Shown here: piece by piece, positions 28,591 to 37,787 of the stretch
Layout of the letters: the number at the start of each line of letters is the position of its first letter
Numbering within the stretch: position 1 is the first letter of the stretch
Assembly: GCF_042675725.1 (NCBI RefSeq)
Contig: NZ_JBHTJN010000008.1
Coordinates: forward strand, 206,225 to 270,224
DNA length: 64,000 bases
From: Seminibacterium arietis
GTDB taxonomy: Bacteria; Pseudomonadota; Gammaproteobacteria; Enterobacterales; Pasteurellaceae
Direction: 5' to 3'
The notes under the pieces: model-generated
What the model saw: the letters and a program-made list of their open reading frames with translations, nothing else
Told to the model about the DNA's origin: nothing
Databases searched by the model: none
Made by a program: the position numbers and the translations under genes

Positions 28591-29983
28591 TTAAATTTTA
28601 AGCTCTTCGCAAAGTGGTAAAAGTTCTTCTATTTTAGCAACTATTCTTTTTTGTTCCTCTAGTGGTGGGGGGGGGATTAATAAACTAGAAATACTACTAC
28701 TATTTAATGTATTCCCTTTAATAGCTTTCTTACTATCTCCCCATTGTGTTATAAGCGGTAAAATATAAAATAAATAATTTCTTAAAGAATAATTTTTATC
28801 AATGTATGGGTATATAGATATGATTGCTTCATTATGCACTGCATCTATATTTAAAATAGATGTTCTCCCAACTGTAAGTTTAAAACTCATAAGAAGAGTT
28901 CCTTTTTTTGAAACATTAATAAATTTTTCATCTACTGCTTCTTGACACACACTTTCTTTTGTATAATTTATCTCTCCATAATCTTTCATATCAGATATTG
29001 ATACCCAAGGCATATCTTCTCCCCACCATTTAAATTCAGATCTAGGAGGAGTTTTCCCCATTATATGATTTATTAAATTACCCAGCCTACACCACTTCCA
29101 AGTCTTAGGTATTTCAAATGGTATTTCATCTTCTTTAATTTCCGGCAGTGGTTTTTGTTTTTTGATTTTACCTTCTTTAATGAGTCTTTGTTTTTCTTCT
29201 TGTATTTGATTGAAAAGCTTCTCTGCACTTCCTTCTTCTTTTCTTTGCTCTACTAGTTTTCCTTGTATGGCGTATTGTAAAATTGATTTTTTTATATCTT
29301 CTGGAAATTTTGCATTTAGTTTTTCAAGTTCGTTATAAAATGCAGCATAATCTTCAACAAGTGGTAAAAGTTCCTCGATTTTAGCGACAATTCTTTTTTG
29401 TTCCTCTAGGGGTGGGAGGGGGATTAAAAATTTCATTAAATCTCTAGCACCTAAATTAGGCTGAACTGATCCGTTATTATATTTATTTATATCTAATTTA
29501 AATAAACTAGTATCAAAATAAACTGAAATATAATTAATAATTATGTTTTCATTTATAAAAATTTTTATTATTACAAGCGATGACGCTATAGCTCCTGTTT
29601 CAAATGGATAGATACAATTTTTACCTAAAGATCCTCTTATGCAGACAACTAAATCATTTTTTTTTAATTTACCATCTCTTAATAAGTCATATTGATGTTG
29701 TGATAGATATAAAAGATTATCTTTTGTAATAGTATTATCCTTAATATTAATAGCACTGATAAATGGAATATCTCCTATTGGTGTTAATTTATCTTTAGAT
29801 GGATAATTTTTTCCTCTATCTCCATTTACTAACCTAGTTATCTCCCCCAACCTACACTATTTCCAGTTCTTAGGTATTTCAAAAGGAATTTCATCTTCTT
29901 TTATTTCCAGCAGTGGTTTTTGTTTTTTGATTTTGCTTTCTTTAATCAGTCGTTGTTTTTCTTCTTGTATTTGCTTGAAATGG
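28591..29983 (-). pseudogene. hsdS: Type I restriction specificity subunit HsdS, truncated and with an amber codon
   Basis: Would choose the DNA target for HsdM/HsdR. Two target-recognition domains are visible, each followed by the conserved helix LEEQKRIVAKIEELLPL. The central linker (QIQEEKQRLIKEGKIKKQ, then EIPKTWKWCRLG) also occurs at the front, where the equivalent Trp codon has become TAG (29857-29859). Upstream of about 29983 the usual N-terminus is missing because a deletion joins this gene to hsdM. Any product would restart after the amber codon and lack a proper N-terminus. Confidence 0.85.
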
Positions 29984-30898
29984 GAAAAAGCCTTGAATTG
30001 ATTTATCTTCTTTTCCACCGTAAGGAGGGTTCATTAGGATAACATCAAATTTATCATCTTCTGTATAGTCTAGCAAATTATTTTTTAAAGAGTTTGTATG
30101 ATAAATATTAGGCACTTCAATATCATGTAAGAGCATATTTGTTACACAAAGAAGATATGGAAATGGCTTTTTTTCTATTCCGTAAATACTATCATCAAAC
30201 ATTCTTTGTTCTGAAATATCTGTTACTTGTTTAGAAAGCTCATTAAGATAAGATGTAATAAAACCTCCTGTTCCACAAGCAAAGTCCGCCATTTTTTCAC
30301 CAAGTTTTGGTTTTATCATCTGTGCCATGAATTGTATAACTGCTCTTGGTGTATAAAATTCACCAGCAGATCCTGCTGATTGAAGTTCTCTTAATATTTC
30401 TTCATAAACAAATCCAAAAGCATGGCTTTCTTTTACATCATCAAATTCTATTTCATCAATAATATCTATAACTTGACGAAGATAGACACCGTCTTTCATG
30501 TAGTTGTTTGCATCTTCAAAGGTATCTTTTACAATACTTTTTTTAATTGGAGTATTAGGATTTACACTTATACCTTTATAGATAATTTTATCTCCTTCTT
30601 TTATATCATTTCCTTTTAAAACTGGAAATAAAGTATTATTGATAAAATTTAAAAGTTCATCACCTGTCTTTGCGTGGCCATTTTCATCTTTTTTTGCCCA
30701 GTTTCTCCATCTTAAATCTTCTGGAATAATTGATTCGTAATTATCTTCATTTAATTCCCAATCATCTTCTTTTGTATCATAGACTTTTAAAAATAGCATC
30801 CAAACCATTTGCTCTATTCTTTGAGCATCGCCATTAATACCGGCGTCCATTCTCATAATATCTCTTATTCTTTTTATAAATCCTGACTGCATTGCCAT
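29942..30898 (-). pseudogene. hsdM: Type I methyltransferase subunit HsdM, C-terminally truncated
   Basis: Starts normally (N-terminal helical domain, then SAM motif ADFACGTGGFI and catalytic NPPYGG) but breaks off right after NPPYGGKEDKSIQGFFPF, at about 305 residues of an expected 450-500. The next bases belong to the hsdS linker read in the wrong frame, giving a short nonsense tail. The C-terminal part that holds HsdS is lost, so methylation is probably dead. Confidence 0.87.
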
Positions 30899-30899
30899 A

Positions 30900-31562
30900 C
30901 TAACATACCCCTATATCATAATATAAATTCAATTCTAATTTTCTTATTGCTGTAAAATATTCTTCTTTGCCCCCAAATAAACTAACAATTTTTGAAGGTT
31001 TCCCAAAATCAGAAAACTCCGAAAGAGAAAGGACTTTAATATCCTCTACTTCTGTAATTCCTTTATTCATATACTTATCTAAAAGTATTTCTAAAACTTT
31101 TTGGGCGTCTTTAGAATATTTATTAAAGAAATCTTTCTTTTTAACTCTATCCACTCTTTCTTTTCTAGTTAATGGTTTTTTCCCATAGGCAATAGTAGCC
31201 TTTCGTAGGTCTCTTGTGCTTTCTGCAAAATCAGTTTCAGCAATATAGCGTATGGCAAAGTCTTCAAAACGTTCTGCATTCTGAATAGAATTTTTAAATT
31301 TTCGCTTTTCGCTAGCAGGAGAAATTCCTTCGCTCACAAGCTTTCTTGCTTCATTAAGTTTTTCTCGTGCTTCAGATAACGTGAAGCCGTCACCACCATA
31401 TTTACCAATAGATAAAGTTTCTCTACGTCCATTGATACGATAATCATAACGAAACATTACCGTGCCAGTAGTTGAAACAACAACATACAATCCGTCTCTA
31501 TCGGGTACTTATTAGAGCTTATCTTTCGATTTTAAAGATTTGATTTTACTATCAGTTAGCAT
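30900..31562 (-). pseudogene. Chimeric remnant: P4-type integrase N-terminus fused to HsdR C-terminus
   Basis: From the ATG at 31562 the frame reads MLTDSKIKSLKSKDKL, then two TAA stops, then continues in the same frame with DRDGLYVVVSTTGT and the arm-binding domain of a P4-family integrase, up to about 31190. There it switches to the end of a type I HsdR subunit (KKPLTRKERVDRVKKKDF ... LFGGKEEYFTAIRKLE). A deletion has removed the integrase catalytic domain and nearly all of hsdR. hsdM starts 2 nt later. Neither parent function can survive. Confidence 0.82.
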
Positions 31563-31628
31563 AACATTCTCCAATACCGTCAGGGAAATGAACTACCTAG
31601 AAAAATAGAGAAAAGCCTAGAAACAAAT

Positions 31629-31651
31629 AAAGCCTTGATAATCAAGGCTTT
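31629..31651. terminator. Perfect 23-bp palindromic hairpin near the island junction
   Basis: AAAGCCTTGAT and ATCAAGGCTTT form an 11-bp perfect dyad around a single base. The 12-mer AATCAAGGCTTT occurs again at about 31747-31758. It could terminate transcription coming from the AAA gene on the minus strand, or be part of the attachment region. Confidence 0.5.
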
Positions 31652-31696
31652 AAATGAAATTTGAAATAATTAGAAATGAGCTGAAACAGCTAATTT

Positions 31697-31711
31697 TTAC
31701 TCCCACTCGAT
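31697..31711 (-). other. guaA-end-like attachment site next to the integrase remnant
   Basis: On the minus strand ATCGAGTGGGAGTAA matches the codons of the GuaA C-terminus IEWE-stop. The 3' end of guaA is a known integration site of islands carrying P4-type integrases that lie just downstream and co-directional, as the broken integrase does here (135 nt away). guaA itself is not present, so this is either a secondary-site insertion or a junction between tandem elements. Confidence 0.5.
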
Positions 31712-31819
31712 ATGTCCATTGATATTATTTTGTATAAATGCCATAAAATCAAGGCTTTTGTTATCAGCTTTAGCCTTATTATCCGTTTTATTTCTGTTTA
31801 TCTGATTTTTTGCAAGCAT
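31697..31819 (-). CDS. Possible 40-residue ORF ending in IEWE
   Basis: An open frame begins MLAKNQINRNKTDNKAK and ends GHIEWE, with its stop inside the guaA-like attachment sequence. There is no clear ribosome site. It may be a remnant or a by-product of the attachment site rather than a gene. Confidence 0.2.
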   Translation of the reverse strand: MLAKNQINRNKTDNKAKADNKSLDFMAFIQNNINGHIEWE

Positions 31820-31842
31820 ATTGCAAGCATAAAGTCAAAGAT

Positions 31843-34017
31843 CTATAATTTGTTTACAAAAGCTAAAATATCTGTTTTCTCCTTTCCCAACATATGATCA
31901 GTAATGTCAATTGCCGGCTGGAAAATACTCATATTCCCCTCAAAATGATTAAATTCATTCAACAAAGTTTTCTTTGTTGTAAGAAAAACTCTATTTTTTA
32001 TATCATCACTATTTTTACTATTTTCAGGAAAAGCTTTTGAAATTATCTGTCCAAGTTGTTTAGCTCCATTCTTACTTTCAGTATCTATGTTATACTTCGA
32101 CACTAATTTTTTCTCTATCAATAATCTTAAAAACAAATAAGTAAATGAATGTACTAGCGTACGATTTAATAATGGATATTTCTCTTTATCAACAATTTCC
32201 TTTCCATCAACAGTTTTATTCAACATATCATCAACATTCACTTTATAATTATTAGGAATTATATTATTCTTGTTCCCGAATAACTTTATATAACACTCTG
32301 CTATATCAACTGTATTTGTTTTATATCCATGCATTAATTGAGTTAGATTTTCTTTAATATCATTATTATTAATAATTGTTGAATATCCTCTCATAAAAGG
32401 AATTAACGAAATCAAAAATAATTCTACATCTTTTATATGTTCATAAATCTTTTCTCTAAATGTTTTTAACAACTCATCAAGGTTAATAAGCATATCACGT
32501 TCATCAGAATTTAATGCTATAAACCCATTTTCTTCATTCTCTGTGTTATTGAATAAAAATAACTTAAAGCATTTTTTAAATTGTCCATCTAAAAGTCTTA
32601 ATAGATCTACATTATGAGTTAAAATAACCCTTTTCTTATTCTGTAATATCTTAACTATTGCATAAGCTATTTTATTTTTATAAATAGAATCAAAGCTAGA
32701 AATAGGATCATCTAGTATTATAATTGGTTTGTCAGAGTTTTTTGCTTTCAAAAATTCAAATGTTAACGATAGAAAATTTTGTTCTCCTGAACTTAATGGC
32801 AATTCTTCTCTGTTAATCCCAAGAAAAGCCTTATTCTCTAAAACAATTTTTATATTCTTCTTATCATCTCTAATTATCTGCAGCTTCTTACTCATATTGT
32901 TACTGATAATCTGCTCAATATATAAAAAATCTTCCTCTGTAATATCTGGCTTCTGATTTATCAATTTTTTATATTCTTCATTTTTTATCTTTATCTCAGA
33001 AGATTTATAAAGTTGTACCAATTCCCTTATTACCTTGTTCGCAAATATATTCTTATATTCTTTAATCGACTCTTTAAGTAACAAAACATCACTCAAATTC
33101 CCTGTTTCAATTGCACCTAGCATAATATCCTTTATTCTAAACGGATCTTTTTCACTTATATTAGCAATTATCTTTTCAACAATTTTTTTAGTCTTTACAT
33201 CTAATGTCTTTATAATTTCTTCCTTATTTTTGGATTTTTTATTTAATAAATCTTCAGAATCAATTCCATTTGAATCACAAACTATACACTGGTCTTTGTA
33301 ACTGAAACGTGAAAGTATCTTTATGGCTTCTGTATTCTCCTCTATTTCCTTAATGTGAGAATTATTAGCTAACTTACTTGTATCTATCGTTTCAATTTCA
33401 GTAATAAGGGGATTCTTTTCTGATAAATCAGAAATGATATAATCTAGCTTGGCCTGTTCATAGTCAGGAATGGTTATTTGAGTATGCTTGTCCAATTCCA
33501 AAATATAAGTATCCACGCCAGTTTTAGAGCCTTTAGTTCTGTTGTTCATTAAATCTTTAATTATATTTTGAATACTTGTCCATTCAGAAAAGCAATCTAT
33601 CGATTTACTACTGCTTGAAGATACACTGTAATTACTTTTTAAGATAGAAATACTTTCAGTGCAAAGTCTATTATACTCATTTGCTATATATTCCTGTAAT
33701 TCAAATTCTTTTTTTATGTCATCTCCTAATAAAAAATCTTTCGTTTCCCCTTGTATGATATTTCTGTTATTTTGATCGTTAATCACAAAAAATTGAGAAC
33801 CATCCGTATACTCCTTCCCATCATAAGTATACTTTACTTTTGTTCCCTTTTCGGATGATAAAACCTTTACTAAACTTGTTTTACCAGTTCCATTAGGACC
33901 ATAAATTACAGAAATTCCTTCTCTGGAAAAATCTATTTCATTATTTCTAGTTAGCCTTTTATAATCTGATACAAAAATATCTTCATTTTCAATTTTTTCA
34001 AAACTAATCTTTGCCAC
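31843..34017 (-). CDS. AAA-family (PrrC/RloC-like) ATPase of a putative defence pair
   Basis: 724 residues: Walker A YGPNGTGKTS near residue 38, a zinc-knuckle-like CIVCDS near 246, signature LSSGEQNF, Walker B IIILDDPISSFDS, H-loop VILTHNVDLL, then a helical C-terminal domain. That domain contains Arg-x3-Glu (LRLLIEKK) and a later His (NEFNHFEG), reminiscent of AAA_13 proteins. The GTG start has AGGAGG 7 nt upstream. It follows the AlwI-like nuclease by 26 nt, so the two form an operon. Probably an ATP-dependent sensor or effector in phage defence; I do not recognise a named system. Confidence 0.75.
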   Translation of the reverse strand: MAKISFEKIENEDIFVSDYKRLTRNNEIDFSREGISVIYGPNGTGKTSLVKVLSSEKGTKVKYTYDGKEYTDGSQFFVINDQNNRNIIQGETKDFLLGDDIKKEFELQEYIANEYNRLCTESISILKSNYSVSSSSSKSIDCFSEWTSIQNIIKDLMNNRTKGSKTGVDTYILELDKHTQITIPDYEQAKLDYIISDLSEKNPLITEIETIDTSKLANNSHIKEIEENTEAIKILSRFSYKDQCIVCDSNGIDSEDLLNKKSKNKEEIIKTLDVKTKKIVEKIIANISEKDPFRIKDIMLGAIETGNLSDVLLLKESIKEYKNIFANKVIRELVQLYKSSEIKIKNEEYKKLINQKPDITEEDFLYIEQIISNNMSKKLQIIRDDKKNIKIVLENKAFLGINREELPLSSGEQNFLSLTFEFLKAKNSDKPIIILDDPISSFDSIYKNKIAYAIVKILQNKKRVILTHNVDLLRLLDGQFKKCFKLFLFNNTENEENGFIALNSDERDMLINLDELLKTFREKIYEHIKDVELFLISLIPFMRGYSTIINNNDIKENLTQLMHGYKTNTVDIAECYIKLFGNKNNIIPNNYKVNVDDMLNKTVDGKEIVDKEKYPLLNRTLVHSFTYLFLRLLIEKKLVSKYNIDTESKNGAKQLGQIISKAFPENSKNSDDIKNRVFLTTKKTLLNEFNHFEGNMSIFQPAIDITDHMLGKEKTDILAFVNKL

Positions 34018-34043
34018 CTTTATTCCTCCTAAAACTATAAATA

Positions 34044-35715
34044 TTATGCCTTATACTCTCCCGTAGCCTCTTTTATCATCCCATCATGCCAATCTAAAGT
34101 CTCTAACGGCATTTCATGGTATTTATCAAACACTTCATACAGATACTTATACTTAACCTTATTTTCAATTATTTTCTTAAGAGAATCTGTGTCCATTGAA
34201 ATAATCTTCATACCTGTAATAGTTTCTTCATCTCTGGTGTATGGAATTATCTTTCTATATCTAAAATCTGAGATTACATTTTTATCTAAGTATGTGCTTA
34301 CAAATAGGCTGTAATCAAACGGATTATTAAATCTAATCCTATAATCTCCTAAATGTCTTGAAACAGGCTCCATTTCCATTCTTCTTTGATTATTTCCATC
34401 TGCAAGGGTTGCTTCAAGCAATAATGAATGTTTTGGATAAGAGGTACACGCTTCATATTCATATATAATGTCTGCATAACCTCCAGCTGCATGTGTCTTA
34501 GGCAATAAATTAGCTTCTAATGATAACTTCATGAAGTCCAAAATATTCCCTTGTCTTTCACTTACTTTATACCATATTATTCCCAAAATATATTCAAAGA
34601 TAGTTGGTATTGCAGCCTCATCTGTAACAAGTTCTTCAATCCTTTTATCATCACGTTTCTCAAAACAATTTAGTAACTCTATAAGCACAGAATCGTTAAA
34701 TTTCTTATCAATCAAAGTGTTAAATCTTCTGTATCGTTCATCATTTACATAAGTTGCAGCTTGTTCCGGACTCTTAATTGTAATTCCTAAATCTTTACTT
34801 AAAGCTGCATATACTTTGCTAATATCTAACTTGAATGCTTCTGATATAGTTTCAAGTGGGGTATCAGTCCTGAGATTATTATCTCTACTAAAAGTTTCTG
34901 TATACAGAACATCAATAATTTCTTTAAAATAATACTTTGGAATCATATCCAACTTAATCATACGATCTTCAAAAATTAGAGTATCTGTAATATTAAAATA
35001 TCTTCTATTTAAATCAAAATAATCAGATAAAGTCGCCATTGCTTTAAAAACATGTAAATATTTGAAAAAAACTTCTTTTAGTTCTGTCTCATTTTTACAG
35101 TTTATAAATGGGCATAGCTTATTAATTGAAGACTTCCCATTTTTTCTTACAACACCAATATTGGTTGTTTTAAATAGTAAACTTCTCCACAATGTTCCAG
35201 GTTTTTGATTTATATTCTTTGCAGAATTTAATAGTGATTCATAAACACTTTCGCCATCAAGAAATACCTTCTTTAAATTCTCATATAATTTATAGTACGG
35301 CTTGTCATAGCTTCTGCTTTTACGATTCATTCCCACTAAACATATTAGATTTTCATCAACATCAGAGGCTATAAATTCTTCTTGTGCAAGTTTATAGTTA
35401 TCCATTTGCATAAGCCTCTTATAAATTATTTCTTCCGGCAAAATTTTACCTTCTCGATATAATTTAATATCCGATATGATTTGTTTTGCACTTTCGTCAT
35501 CTCTAATTAGCGGAACAAAATAAGTAAACTCGTCATAACTTAAAAACTCAAGTTCCGTCAGGCACTTTACAACCGCAATAAACGGTCTAACGATACTACC
35601 ACTTACATATATACTTGTTTTAAGAAGCTGTTTTAGATAGATAAAGCTATCTCTATTAATATTAAACACATTATTGGTTTCAAAATCCCCACTACTTGTT
35701 ATTTTAAGAACTCCC
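34044..35715 (-). pseudogene. AlwI-like PD-(D/E)XK restriction endonuclease, 5' end missing
   Basis: About 557 residues can be read back to VLKITSSGDF. The C-terminal half has GGYADI ... LLLEATLADG ... EMEPVSRHLGDY, the Asp/Glu-x-Thr pattern of the AlwI type II endonuclease family. Upstream of about 35715 the frame turns into a Cys/Phe/Leu-rich translation of CA-rich prophage-end DNA, so the true start has been lost at that junction. No methyltransferase lies next to it, unlike ordinary AlwI-type R-M. Family assignment is by recalled motif pattern. Confidence 0.6.
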
Positions 35716-35717
35716 AC
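35710..35717 (-). other. Third copy of the attachment core at the truncated nuclease
   Basis: GTGGGAGT on the minus strand, 8 bp of the 11-bp repeat, falls exactly where the nuclease gene gives way to unrelated DNA. Same orientation as the other two copies. It may be the outer end of the ATPase/nuclease element. Confidence 0.3.
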
Positions 35718-35840
35718 ACCACCCAAACCACAAAACAAACAGAACAAAACGAGGTAAAACAACGGATTACAAAAACAGAAAAGACAAAACAAGCACAAGC
35801 CAACAAGAAAAAACAGCCACTAAACAGCCACTAAAAAATA
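35718..35840. other. Left end of the prophage, non-coding with 11-bp tandem repeat
   Basis: CA-rich, T-poor on the plus strand, unlike the A+T-rich island before it and like the prophage after it. AAACAGCCACT is repeated in tandem at 35811-35832, next to the integrase gene, as arm-type integrase sites often are. No tRNA sequence is visible, although HP1 integrates in a tRNA-Leu gene, so the exact attL is not identified. Confidence 0.5.
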
Positions 35841-36836
35841 CTAAATTGGGTTAATTTGAGAAGATTTAGCAAGCGGATTGAACGCCGTTGCCGTCTCCAA
35901 ATGGTCAGGGGCAAAATGAGCATAAATCATCGTCATATTGACAGACGAATGACCCAAAATATCACGCAGAACTAAAATATTGCCACCGTTTATCATAAAA
36001 TGACTGGCAAACGTATGTCGCAAAACGTGAGTACTCTGATTATCACGCAATTTAATACCAGCGTTTTTAACCGCACTTGCAAATTGATGCCGAGAAACAT
36101 CAGGGAACACCAAACCGCCACCGCCTAACAACGCCGAAAGCTCATCATACAATTCTGCCGAAATTGGCACCGCCCTATTTTTACCGCTTTTCGTTTTTGA
36201 AAACACCACTTTACAAGGCAACACACGATCCGCCGTCAATCCCTCAATCTCGCCCCACCTTGCTCCAGTAGATAACGCCAATTTCACCGCCATTAACAAA
36301 TCAAGTGAAATTTCCGCACAAGCAAACAGCAACCGCTCAATTTCATCATCATTCAAAAACCGCACCTCAAGCTCCTTAGTTTTCAATTTTCGCAACTTAG
36401 CCAACGGATTAACATCCCACTTATCAAACCGAATCAACGTATTAAACACCGACTTCAACAGCCTCAACTCCAAATTAGCCGTATTAACATTAATCTGTGC
36501 TAACCGCTTCGCACGATACTCAACAAACAGAGACGCCGAAAATTTAGCAGCCAACGGATCGCCACATTCAACCGCAATCGCTTTCAACCGCCTAAAAATA
36601 TAACGCCCTCTAGCTAAATACTGACCGTGCAAAAAATACCATTCATTAATCAATTCAGACAACCGCAAACGGCTCACAGGTTCAACCGCACTTTTCTCAA
36701 TCAGACCTTTCTTCCCCTCATTAAAAAAAGCCGTTGCAGCCGTCTTAGTATCAAACCACCGCCGAACACGTTTACCGTCAAGATAAAACTCCGCCAACCA
36801 CTTATTATTTTTACTACTATCACGACGCACGCCCAT
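35841..36836 (-). CDS. int: HP1-type prophage tyrosine integrase
   Basis: 331 residues, close to HP1 integrase (337), with the same N-terminal (NNKWLAEFYLDGK) and C-terminal (MTMIYAHFAPDHLE) features. Catalytic residues are visible: Arg in TGARWGEIEGL, His and Arg in HVLRHTFASH, His in LGHSSVNM and Tyr in MIYAHF. The ATG at 36836 gives the MGVRRD start. It lies at the left end of the prophage and should drive integration and excision together with the Cox-like protein. Confidence 0.95.
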   Translation of the reverse strand: MGVRRDSSKNNKWLAEFYLDGKRVRRWFDTKTAATAFFNEGKKGLIEKSAVEPVSRLRLSELINEWYFLHGQYLARGRYIFRRLKAIAVECGDPLAAKFSASLFVEYRAKRLAQINVNTANLELRLLKSVFNTLIRFDKWDVNPLAKLRKLKTKELEVRFLNDDEIERLLFACAEISLDLLMAVKLALSTGARWGEIEGLTADRVLPCKVVFSKTKSGKNRAVPISAELYDELSALLGGGGLVFPDVSRHQFASAVKNAGIKLRDNQSTHVLRHTFASHFMINGGNILVLRDILGHSSVNMTMIYAHFAPDHLETATAFNPLAKSSQINPI

Positions 36837-36857
36837 ACAACACCCAATCAAATAAAA

Positions 36858-37769
36858 TTACAAATAATCAAGTAACCAATCTTGCTCTGTGATAATTTTT
36901 ACATCATAGCCAGATCTTTGAAAATATTTAGCTTTTTCAATTTTCCGTCCAAAACTTTGAAATTTCCAATCGCGAGAATTTAACGCTCCAACAATTAAAA
37001 AATCTAACTTAGTTGTAATTTCATTTGTTATTCTTGCACCTTGTTCAATAGCTAAAGTACGACAAGCGGATCTAGGACCGTATAAGAATTTACCAGTAAA
37101 ACACACTGTCTTATCTTCAAGATTAACTTCATCAACTAAATCAAAAAAATAAGAACCAAGAGAAAGACCATCAACAATTCCTTGTTCTAAATCTACACCG
37201 CCAAACTCACAAAGAACTTGTTTTAAAAAATCTCTCTCTTTTTGTGTAATTACGCCGTCCGCAAGGATAGTTGTGATTAAATCATAAACCTCACTACCTG
37301 GATAATTATTTCTTAATTGTGCATTTCTACGAATAAACTTATTTAGAAAAAGAATTTCTTCATCTCTTAACTTACCATCACAAACCACACCTTTACAAAG
37401 CCCAGAAAGCAAGTGAACATCGCTTTCTTTTGAAAACATAGCAGGATCAGCAGACTTCAAAAAGTCACCCCGAATTTTTTGTAAAGTTTTAGCTAAAAAT
37501 TGTTTTTCTTCATCTGTAATTTTGCCATCAGCTAGAATATTAGAAATATGATGACGGATAGCTTTTACATAATAATTATTGGAGAGCATTTCAGAATCTA
37601 AAATCCACGTATCTAAATAAAGAATTTCTTCTTCTGTTAATTCTCCGTCGCAAACAATACCATCAATAATGCCAATTAAATTACCGAAAAGCTTATCTCT
37701 ATTTGAAGAGTAATTAAAACTATAAAATTGTTTATCTAAAATAGAATCGTTTAGCATGTCCTTAACCAT
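36858..37769 (-). CDS. TerB-like/BRCT domain accessory protein
   Basis: 303 residues. The N-terminal two thirds is an internal duplication: DGIVCDGELTEEEILYLDTW and ADGKITDEEKQFL are matched by KGVVCDGKLRDEEILFLNKF and ADGVITQKERDFL, the acidic helix pattern of TerB-like domains. The C-terminus is a BRCT domain (about 220-303; CFTGKFLYGPRSA ... ITEQDWLLDYL), as in NAD-dependent DNA ligases. The start with GGGAGG just upstream was preferred. It lies between integrase and repressor, where temperate phages carry accessory genes expressed in the lysogen. Function unknown; exclusion or DNA-end sensing are guesses. Confidence 0.8.
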   Translation of the reverse strand: MVKDMLNDSILDKQFYSFNYSSNRDKLFGNLIGIIDGIVCDGELTEEEILYLDTWILDSEMLSNNYYVKAIRHHISNILADGKITDEEKQFLAKTLQKIRGDFLKSADPAMFSKESDVHLLSGLCKGVVCDGKLRDEEILFLNKFIRRNAQLRNNYPGSEVYDLITTILADGVITQKERDFLKQVLCEFGGVDLEQGIVDGLSLGSYFFDLVDEVNLEDKTVCFTGKFLYGPRSACRTLAIEQGARITNEITTKLDFLIVGALNSRDWKFQSFGRKIEKAKYFQRSGYDVKIITEQDWLLDYL

Positions 37770-37787
37770 ACAACCTCCCATTTAAAA

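Noticed and set aside
35716..35798. N-terminal extension of the AlwI-like nuclease to 35798
   Set aside because: The extra residues are a Cys/Leu/Phe-rich translation of CA-rich non-coding phage-end DNA and do not resemble the family.
35718..35840. HP1-style attachment site in a tRNA-Leu gene at the left prophage end
   Set aside because: No tRNA sequence is present in this stretch, so this prophage must use another site or the boundary lies elsewhere.
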